NCBI GenBank assembly: GCA_900314165.1
Contig: OMUE01000040.1
Coordinates: 1 to 36,548 of the forward strand
Length of the DNA stretch: 36,548 nt
Direction of reading: 5' to 3'
Source of the DNA: an uncultured Acidaminococcus sp.
GTDB lineage: Bacteria; Bacillota_C; Negativicutes; Acidaminococcales; Acidaminococcaceae
Shown here: positions 30,821-36,548 of the stretch, in pieces
Position numbering within the stretch: the first letter of the stretch is position 1
Layout: each line of letters begins with the position of its first letter
Made by a program: the position numbers and the translations under genes
Notes under the pieces: model-generated
Databases searched by the model: none
The model's input: only the letters and a program-made list of their open reading frames with translations
What the model was told of the DNA's origin: nothing

Positions 30821-32197
30821 ATGGAAGACAAAAACCTTTTCCAGATATGGAATCTGCTGCAGGCTTCTTTAGCCACAGGAGAGGAAGAACAAAAATGCCA
30901 GCTTTGGTTAAAACAAGCCATTCCCAGAGAACTGACAGACGATACGCTGGTTCTGGAAGTACCTAACAAGCTGACAAAAGATTGGATCAAAGACCATTAC
31001 CAGGATTTACTGGAAACCAATCTGCAAAAAGTCTGTGGTTCTCCTATTAAGCTCTCCCTGGGAATCCGTTCAGCAAAGGATAAGGAACAGACCTTATTTC
31101 CGGATACTGAATCAACAATGGTTTTGCAGAAGGAACTTACAAAAAATACCGCTAAAAAACAGGAAGTCTGGCAGACCCATCTTTCTCCTAAATATGAATT
31201 TGAAAATTTCGTAGTAGGCAGTTCTAACAACTTTGCCCATGCAGCAGCTATGGCCGTAGCGAACAATCCAGGGAAGGCCTTTAACCCTTTCTTTCTGTAT
31301 AGTGACTCCGGACTGGGAAAGACCCACCTGATGAACGCCATAGGTAACCGGATCCACAAAAATCATCCGGAAATGAAGATTCTCTATACATCCAGCGAGA
31401 ATTTCACCAACGAGATGATTGCGGCTATTGGGGAAAACAAGACAAAGCTGTTCAAAGATAAATACAGAAATATCGATGTGCTGCTAATTGATGATATCCA
31501 GTTCCTAAGAGGCAAGGATTCCACCCAGGAAGAATTCTTCCATACCTTCAATACTTTAAAAGAAGCCGATAAACAGATCATCATCTCCAGCGACCGACCC
31601 CCGGAAGAGCTGGACAAGCTGGAAGATCGTCTCATTACCCGGTTTTCCCAAGGTCTCAGTGCCCAGATCCAGCATCCGGATCTGGAAACCAGAAGTGCCA
31701 TTCTGAAAAATATGGCCGAAAAAGACCAGCTGCAAATCCCGGATGAAGTCATCCAGATGATTGCAGCTAACGTGAAGACAAATATCAGGGAGCTGGAAGG
31801 CGCTTACACAAAAGTCCGCTTCCACGCAGAAATCATAAGGAAACCTATTACCCTGGAATTAGCCAAAGATGCGTTGAAAGACCTGAATCTGACCAACGAA
31901 TCCACAAAAGTCATCACTCCGGAAGCCATCCAGCAGCTGGTAGCCGCCAAATTCAAAATCAAGCAGGAAGAATTGAAAGCAAAATCAAGAGCCCGTACGG
32001 TAGCCTATCCCCGTCAGATTGCCATGTACCTGACCAGAGAACTGACGGAGCTGTCCCTTCCGAAGATTGGAGAATGGTACGGAGGCAGAGACCACACGAC
32101 TGTACTTCACGCCTGTGACAAGATTGCTTCCGAAAAGAAAGATAACCCGGAGCTGGAGCAGCAGCTGCAAGAGCTTATTGATGAATTGAAGAAATAA
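30821..32197 (+). CDS. dnaA: chromosomal replication initiator DnaA, copy 2
   Basis: A 458-aa full-length second initiator. Domain I is about 1-81 and domain II about 82-119. Walker A is SDSGLGKT (161-168), again with Ser in place of the first Gly. Walker B LLIDDIQ, the RLITRF arginine motif and domain IV with VAYPRQIAMYLTRE and GGRDHTTVLHA are all intact. The start at 30821 is chosen because MEDKNLFQIWN aligns with the start of copy 1 and AAAGGA lies 10 nt upstream; ATG 30815 and GTG 30797 are in frame. Relative to copy 1, most divergence is in domains I and II, which mediate contacts with helicase and regulators. Confidence 0.95.
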   Translation: MEDKNLFQIWNLLQASLATGEEEQKCQLWLKQAIPRELTDDTLVLEVPNKLTKDWIKDHYQDLLETNLQKVCGSPIKLSLGIRSAKDKEQTLFPDTESTMVLQKELTKNTAKKQEVWQTHLSPKYEFENFVVGSSNNFAHAAAMAVANNPGKAFNPFFLYSDSGLGKTHLMNAIGNRIHKNHPEMKILYTSSENFTNEMIAAIGENKTKLFKDKYRNIDVLLIDDIQFLRGKDSTQEEFFHTFNTLKEADKQIIISSDRPPEELDKLEDRLITRFSQGLSAQIQHPDLETRSAILKNMAEKDQLQIPDEVIQMIAANVKTNIRELEGAYTKVRFHAEIIRKPITLELAKDALKDLNLTNESTKVITPEAIQQLVAAKFKIKQEELKAKSRARTVAYPRQIAMYLTRELTELSLPKIGEWYGGRDHTTVLHACDKIASEKKDNPELEQQLQELIDELKK

Positions 32198-32198
32198 G

Positions 32199-32411
32199 TT
32201 ATCCACAAGCTGTGTATAACTTTGTGTATAACTTGTTTATAACTCTGTGGATAAACTTTACGATTTCCGGTTTTGTGGAATTGTGGATAACAACGCACAG
32301 GATATCCACAAAGTTATGCAACCAGCCACACAAGGATTTATCAGGCTGAAAAGGACTTTTCCACAAATCCACAGCTCCTACTACTGTTGCTACTAATTTT
32401 TAAATATTTAT
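32199..32411. other. oriC box cluster 4 and unwinding element before dnaN
   Basis: Perfect DnaA boxes at 32199, 32246 (inverse) and 32282 (inverse); variants TGTGTATAA (32211, 32223), ATATCCACA (32302), TTTTCCACA (32357) and AAATCCACA (32365). Right after the last two boxes come six triplets CTA CTA CTG TTG CTA CTA (32378-32395), then A/T-rich sequence to TTTATAG. On the minus strand each triplet reads as a DnaA-trio with central A. The order box-GC spacer-trios-AT-rich is that of the B. subtilis unwinding region between dnaA and dnaN. Confidence 0.88.
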
Positions 32412-32437
32412 AGACATAGATAAAAGGAGGTACTGTC

Positions 32438-33565
32438 ATGCAGTTTTCCTGTATAAGCAGTGAGTTGGCCAAAGGAGTCAACACCGTTAAAAAAGCAATT
32501 TCATCCAGTCCCAATGCTCCTATATTTTCCGGTATCCATTTCTTACTTGCAGGTAATGAAGTCAGCCTGATCGCTATGGATATCAACTTTACTATGAGTA
32601 TCGTCCTGCAGGTCAATGGCATGCAGGATGGAGAAATCCTGGTTCCGGCAAAAGCCATCGGTGATCTGCTGGCCAGATTTGACGGGGATGATGTACTAAC
32701 CCTTACCCAGAATGAAAATGAAACCGAACTGACTATTGAAGCTCAAAAAGCAAGAGGCCAGTACCATATCCCTCTTATGAATCCGGAAGAATATCCGGCT
32801 CTGCCTACCATCGGTCAGGAACATGTGCTGCACCTGTCTGAAGACGTAATCGGCAGCCTGATCCGCAGCACGGTTTATGCCTGCTCTACAGATGATAGCA
32901 GACCCCTGTATACCGGTGTGTACCTGGAAAAAAAGGGTACGGAACTGACTGCTGTAGGGACGAATACCCACAGGCTGGCTATTAAGACGGCTTTGTTGGA
33001 AAATGGGGATGACAGTGAATTTTCCATGCTGATTCCTGCCAGATTGTTGAAAGAAATCGGCACTAACCTGAACGGAGATCTGCCGGAAGATGTAGAATTG
33101 CGCCAGGATCGGCGTCAGATTCTGGCCCAAGTGGGCAGACTGACCATTATTTCCAGCCTGATTGAAGGAAACTTCCCTGACTTCAGAAAACCTATCCCTC
33201 CTTCTTTCAACAATAGGACTGTGTTCAACCGGACGGATTTGGAAAAAGCCATCCAGAGAGTGGCTTTATTCTCCCAATCCGACTATAATATCGTGCGCCT
33301 GAGCCTGGAAGCTGACCATATTGTCCTGTCTTCTGCTGTCAGCGATATGGGCCAGGGCCAGGAAATCGTAGCTTGTACGACCATCGGCAGTTCCGTGCCC
33401 CTGAATATCGCTTTCAATTCCCGTTACTTCATGGATTTCTTCAAAAACTGCGGTACGGATCAGGTCAGCCTGGAAACGAATACCTCACTGTCTCCTGCAC
33501 GGCTGATGCCGGAAGGGGATTCCACTTATACGTACATTGTGACGCCGGTACGGGTTATTTTCTAA
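32438..33565 (+). CDS. dnaN: DNA polymerase III beta sliding clamp
   Basis: A 375-aa ring-forming clamp of three repeated domains. The N-terminus has the usual ELAKGVNTVKKAISS..PIFSGIHF; then ELTIEAQKARGQYHIPLMNPEEYP, LIRSTVYACSTDDSRPLYTGV, and GNFPDFRKPIP; the C-terminus ends YTYIVTPVRV. The ATG at 32438 follows AAAAGGAGG. Its TAA is 1 nt before the recF start. The S4-like rlbA (yaaA) gene often found between dnaN and recF in Firmicutes is absent. Confidence 0.97.
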   Translation: MQFSCISSELAKGVNTVKKAISSSPNAPIFSGIHFLLAGNEVSLIAMDINFTMSIVLQVNGMQDGEILVPAKAIGDLLARFDGDDVLTLTQNENETELTIEAQKARGQYHIPLMNPEEYPALPTIGQEHVLHLSEDVIGSLIRSTVYACSTDDSRPLYTGVYLEKKGTELTAVGTNTHRLAIKTALLENGDDSEFSMLIPARLLKEIGTNLNGDLPEDVELRQDRRQILAQVGRLTIISSLIEGNFPDFRKPIPPSFNNRTVFNRTDLEKAIQRVALFSQSDYNIVRLSLEADHIVLSSAVSDMGQGQEIVACTTIGSSVPLNIAFNSRYFMDFFKNCGTDQVSLETNTSLSPARLMPEGDSTYTYIVTPVRVIF

Positions 33566-33566
33566 C

Positions 33567-34715
33567 ATGAGGGTCACGAAATTAAGGCTGCTGCAGTTCC
33601 GCAACTACAGGCAGCTGGATATCCCCCTGTCTCATGATATAACGATTTTCTACGGAGATAACGCCCAGGGTAAGACAAATCTTCTGGAAGCCTTGTATTA
33701 TGGAGCACGGGGATTTTCCTTCCGTACCCGTCACGAGGAAGAACTGTCCATGTTTGGTACGGATGCCTGGGCCGTCCAGCTGGATTATCGGGACAAATAC
33801 GGAGAAAATACGCTGCTGGTCAAGCGGCATATGGAGAAGGGACGGCTGAAGAAAGAAAACCTTTTCAATGGCGGTTCCGTCTCTCCGAAGGAACAATATG
33901 GCAAAGTAAATCTGGTGCTTTTTACACCGGATGATCTGCTGCTGGTCAAGGGAGATCCGTCTCTGAGGCGTAAATTTCTGAATATGGAGATTGCCCAGGT
34001 GAGTCCTGTGTACTATGACCTGCTGAGTAAGTACAACCGGGTACTGCAGCAGAGAAATAAATTCCTGAAGCAGTGTCGGGAGGCCGAACATCTGGAAGAA
34101 GCCCAGTTGACGGTTTGGGATACGGCACTGGCCCAGCTGGCTGCCGGTATCTTGGAATTCCGGCTTTCGGCTCTCAGCGGCATCCTGGAAGCAGCTCAGA
34201 ATGTTTATGACGGCATTACAGGCACAAAGGGAGCCTTGGAGCTGGCTTATGTGCAGAAACAGGCAGAAGGAAATGTCATCCTCAGGGAAAAAAAGGACAG
34301 ATCCTACTGGGAACAGTGGTATGGCCAGGAATTGCTGAAACGCCATAAGTTGGATTACCTCCGGGGCTATACGAGCATCGGCCCCCATCGGGATGATCTG
34401 GATATCCTCCATGAAGGCCGTCCGCTCCGGGTCTTTGGTTCCCAGGGACAGCAGCGGACAGCTGCCCTTGCCCTGAAGCTGTCCGAACTGGAATTTATCC
34501 ATCAGGTGATCGAGGAATATCCCGTGCTGCTGCTGGATGATGTGCTCAGCGAGCTGGATGCTCACCGAAGGCAGAAGCTGCTAGGGTTCATCAGTGGGAC
34601 GGTCCAAACCTTTTTAACAGTGAATGACCGGAAGCTGGCTCCCATCCAGGGAGATGGCATTGCCTATTTGGTACGGGAAGGCACATTGGAGGAGGAGACA
34701 GGTGCAGGATGCTGA
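33567..34715 (+). CDS. recF: DNA replication and repair protein RecF
   Basis: A 382-aa SMC-like ATPase for RecFOR gap repair. Walker A GDNAQGKT (30-37), the family signature LLVKGDPSLRRKFLN, the SIGPHRDD motif, the ABC signature FGSQGQQRT and Walker B LLLDDVLSELD. It starts 1 nt after dnaN, and its end overlaps the GTG start of the next gene by 14 bp. Confidence 0.97.
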   Translation: MRVTKLRLLQFRNYRQLDIPLSHDITIFYGDNAQGKTNLLEALYYGARGFSFRTRHEEELSMFGTDAWAVQLDYRDKYGENTLLVKRHMEKGRLKKENLFNGGSVSPKEQYGKVNLVLFTPDDLLLVKGDPSLRRKFLNMEIAQVSPVYYDLLSKYNRVLQQRNKFLKQCREAEHLEEAQLTVWDTALAQLAAGILEFRLSALSGILEAAQNVYDGITGTKGALELAYVQKQAEGNVILREKKDRSYWEQWYGQELLKRHKLDYLRGYTSIGPHRDDLDILHEGRPLRVFGSQGQQRTAALALKLSELEFIHQVIEEYPVLLLDDVLSELDAHRRQKLLGFISGTVQTFLTVNDRKLAPIQGDGIAYLVREGTLEEETGAGC

Positions 34716-35427
34716 AAAACTGATCTTAAAGGTCTTGAAGACAGCTTCTGCGAAGCAGAAGTACCTGCTGCACCAGTTGAAAGCCCATTGGGCGGACGTA
34801 GTGGGTTCTGCAGCAGCCAGGCATACCCAGCCTTATAAGCTGGAGAGACGGGTCCTGTATATCCACACGGATTATCCCATGTGGTCCCAGACTCTGCTGA
34901 CTGCCAAGGGGTCCTATGTGCAGAAAGTCAACAGCGTGTTAGCCCTGAAAGGTACGGAATATACCATAAAAGACATGAAGGTGTTTCACGGAGCTCTGGA
35001 GGAGGAACGCAAGGCCAAAGAAGATCCTGAGCCTTTTATGCCGAAGGTGGACCGCAGTCTGCTTTGTCCGTTTTGCGGTTCTCCCCTGATCCCGGGACAG
35101 ACCATCTGCATTTCCTGTTATCAGAAACAGCAGGAAACTGTACGGAAAAATATCCATCAATGCCTGATGGAAACACCCTGGATTACCTACGAAGATTGCC
35201 GCAAAATGGTGGAATGTGATAAAATAACATTTGCTGACGTAAAAGAAAGAACGGTGGATTGGGCCGTAAATAGGGCTATGGACCCTAAAGCAGACGATAA
35301 AGCGAAATATTTTGCCGTCATGCTATGCAGGGGCCTGACACCGGCTGAATTGGACGATGCAGCAGTGGAAGATATACTTCAGGAAGAAAAAAGGAGACGC
35401 GTCTATGTACCTGCACGTAGGAAATAA
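34702..35427 (+). CDS. DUF721 (DciA-like) protein with a zinc ribbon
   Basis: A 241-aa protein. The N-terminal half (about 1-95) is the DUF721/DciA KH-like domain: KAHWADVVGSAAARHTQPYKLERRVLYI (quoted in parts: WADVVG, HTQPYKLERR, LYIHTDYP, WSQTLLTAKG). DciA is the replicative helicase loader/operator in bacteria without DnaC or DnaI. A zinc ribbon follows (Cys122, 125, 136, 139; CPFC and CISC), then a C-terminal part without a recognised domain. The start is GTG 34702, preceded by GGAGGAG; a longer frame would read inside recF. The location after recF beside the initiators supports a helicase-loading role. Confidence 0.82.
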   Translation: MQDAEKLILKVLKTASAKQKYLLHQLKAHWADVVGSAAARHTQPYKLERRVLYIHTDYPMWSQTLLTAKGSYVQKVNSVLALKGTEYTIKDMKVFHGALEEERKAKEDPEPFMPKVDRSLLCPFCGSPLIPGQTICISCYQKQQETVRKNIHQCLMETPWITYEDCRKMVECDKITFADVKERTVDWAVNRAMDPKADDKAKYFAVMLCRGLTPAELDDAAVEDILQEEKRRRVYVPARRK

Positions 35428-35632
35428 TTATGTGGTCCGGATGGATGAAATCATAGGCATCTTCGACATCAGAAACAAGCGGACGAATATCTACCGCTTT
35501 TTTCTGAAGCCCAAGCTGCAGATGGATAATGTAATCGACCTGACAGAATCTTTTCCTCCATCCAGCTGTGTGGTTACGAAGGATAAGATCATTCTGTCGG
35601 GGATTTCCAGCAAGACCCTGCAGAAACGGTAG
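35405..35632 (+). CDS. remB: DUF370 protein (RemB/YaaB-like)
   Basis: A 75-aa protein matching the RemB/YaaB group of DUF370: [20 protein letters not shown], then [17 protein letters not shown]. It is the gene that lies between recF and gyrB in Bacillus; its role there is minor or unclear. The start at 35405 has AAGGAG and overlaps the end of the previous gene by 23 bp. Confidence 0.92.
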   Translation: MYLHVGNNYVVRMDEIIGIFDIRNKRTNIYRFFLKPKLQMDNVIDLTESFPPSSCVVTKDKIILSGISSKTLQKR

Positions 35633-35655
35633 AGCAGGTATTTTGGAGGTTTGTA

Positions 35656-36548
35656 ATGGCGAAAAAGAAACAATCGATTGAAGAAGAAATCGCTGTCCAT
35701 GGGGACTACGGCGCGGAACAGATCCAGGTTTTAGAAGGCCTGGAGGCTGTACGGAAGCGTCCCAGCATGTATATAGGCAGCATCAGTGCCAGAGGTCTGC
35801 ATCATCTGGTTTATGAAGTCATTGATAACAGTATCGATGAAGCGTTAGCCGGTTACTGTGACCACATCCATGTATTCATCCATGAGGATAACAGCATAAC
35901 GGTAACGGATAACGGCCGTGGGATTCCTGTGGAAATGCACAAGGTGGGCAAACCCGCCATTGAAGTGGTTATGACCGTGCTCCATGCGGGTGGTAAATTC
36001 GGCAACGGGGGCTATAAAGTGTCCGGCGGCCTTCACGGCGTAGGCGTATCCTGCGTAAACGCCCTGAGCAAGCACATGGAAGTAGAAGTCAAGAAGAACG
36101 GGAAAGTCTACGGCATAGAGTTCGAACAAGGCAAGACCACCCGTCCTCTGTATGTAAAAGGCACCTGTGAGGAAAATGAAACCGGTACCAGCGTCCATTT
36201 CTGGCCCGATGATTCCATCTTTACAGAGACCGTGTACAGCTACGATACGCTGAAACACAGAATCCGTGAACTGGCGTTCCTGAATAAGGGAGTCAAAATC
36301 CAGCTGACGGACCTGCGTACCGGCGCTGACGAAACGTTCCACTATGAAGGGGGCATTATTTCCTTCGTGGAATTCATCGACAAAGGGAAGGAACCCCTCC
36401 ATGAAAAACCGATTTACGTGGAAGGGGAACGGCAGGATACCATCGTAGAAGTGGCCATGCAGTACACGGACGCTTATACGGAAAATATTTATACCTTCGT
36501 CAATAATATCAATACGGAAGAAGGGGGCACCCATCTGGCCGGCCTGAA
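35656..36548 (+). CDS. gyrB: DNA gyrase subunit B (partial, runs off the window)
   Basis: The first 297 codons of GyrB. The N-terminal GHKL ATPase domain shows [14 protein letters not shown], the ATP-binding [25 protein letters not shown] and [15 protein letters not shown]; the transducer domain begins near 230. The ATG at 35656 follows TTGGAGG. It introduces negative supercoils with GyrA, which is expected just beyond the window. The 3' end is cut by the window, not by a stop. Confidence 0.97.
   Translation, partial: MAKKKQSIEEEIAVHGDYGAEQIQVLEGLEAVRKRPSMYIGSISARGLHHLVYEVIDNSIDEALAGYCDHIHVFIHEDNSITVTDNGRGIPVEMHKVGKPAIEVVMTVLHAGGKFGNGGYKVSGGLHGVGVSCVNALSKHMEVEVKKNGKVYGIEFEQGKTTRPLYVKGTCEENETGTSVHFWPDDSIFTETVYSYDTLKHRIRELAFLNKGVKIQLTDLRTGADETFHYEGGIISFVEFIDKGKEPLHEKPIYVEGERQDTIVEVAMQYTDAYTENIYTFVNNINTEEGGTHLAGL

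Overview
The window looks like the replication-origin region of a low-to-mid G+C Gram-positive-lineage chromosome, most likely a member of the Negativicutes (an Acidaminococcus- or Phascolarctobacterium-like gut anaerobe). This taxonomic call is an inference. It rests on the Firmicutes-type origin gene order (rpmH-rnpA-yidD-yidC-jag-mnmE-mnmG-rsmG-parB on one side, dnaA-dnaN-recF-DUF721-remB-gyrB on the other), the absence of sporulation genes, two exported proteins with Sec signal peptides, and an amino-acid/peptide-oriented gene set.

Layout. Positions 1-1000 hold a cut-off tRNA and a DinJ/YafQ-type toxin-antitoxin pair bracketed by two copies of the same terminator-like repeat. Positions 1.1-4.3 kb hold an AbgT-family transporter, a free-standing M20 peptidase lid domain and an M20 amidohydrolase. 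Positions 4.5-9.3 kb hold ferritin, DUF2905, an HD hydrolase, a PIN-PhoH ATPase, an exported flavodoxin, tRNA-Val(CAC) and DUF554. Positions 9.36-16.96 kb are the classical rpmH-to-parB cluster read leftwards, with a consensus rpmH promoter and a perfect parS site between rsmG and parB; no parA is beside parB. Positions 17-27.6 kb are about 11 kb of metabolic and accessory genes separating rpmH from dnaA: an AbgB-like M20 peptidase, two tandem IRG-like GTPases, asparaginase, an M48 protease, xanthine permease plus xpt, tRNA-Gly(CCC), a C26 glutamine amidotransferase and a MATE exporter. Positions 27.8-32.4 kb are an unusually long origin, and 32.4 kb to the end is dnaN-recF-dciA-like-remB-gyrB.

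The most striking part is the origin. Two complete dnaA genes (28090-29460 and 30821-32197) lie in tandem. Their AAA+ cores are about 92% identical by hand alignment, but domain I is only about 44% identical. Between them is a gene for an HTH plus long coiled-coil protein of a type I associate with plasmid replication modules. DnaA boxes (14 perfect TTATCCACA matches on either strand, plus variants) fill every intergenic gap. They include a roughly 58-bp module of four boxes at fixed spacing that occurs four times. A B. subtilis-like unwinding element (DnaA boxes, a run of DnaA-trios, then an AT-rich stretch) sits just before dnaN.

Transcription diverges from the origin: almost everything left of 27.64 kb is on the minus strand and everything to the right is on the plus strand. 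The only left-arm exception is the M48 protease. A second notable observation is the peptidase at 1091-2269. It has lost the conserved lid histidine of M20 enzymes, while the free-standing lid protein encoded immediately upstream keeps it. Several families of short low-complexity repeats sit at or just after stop codons throughout the left arm.
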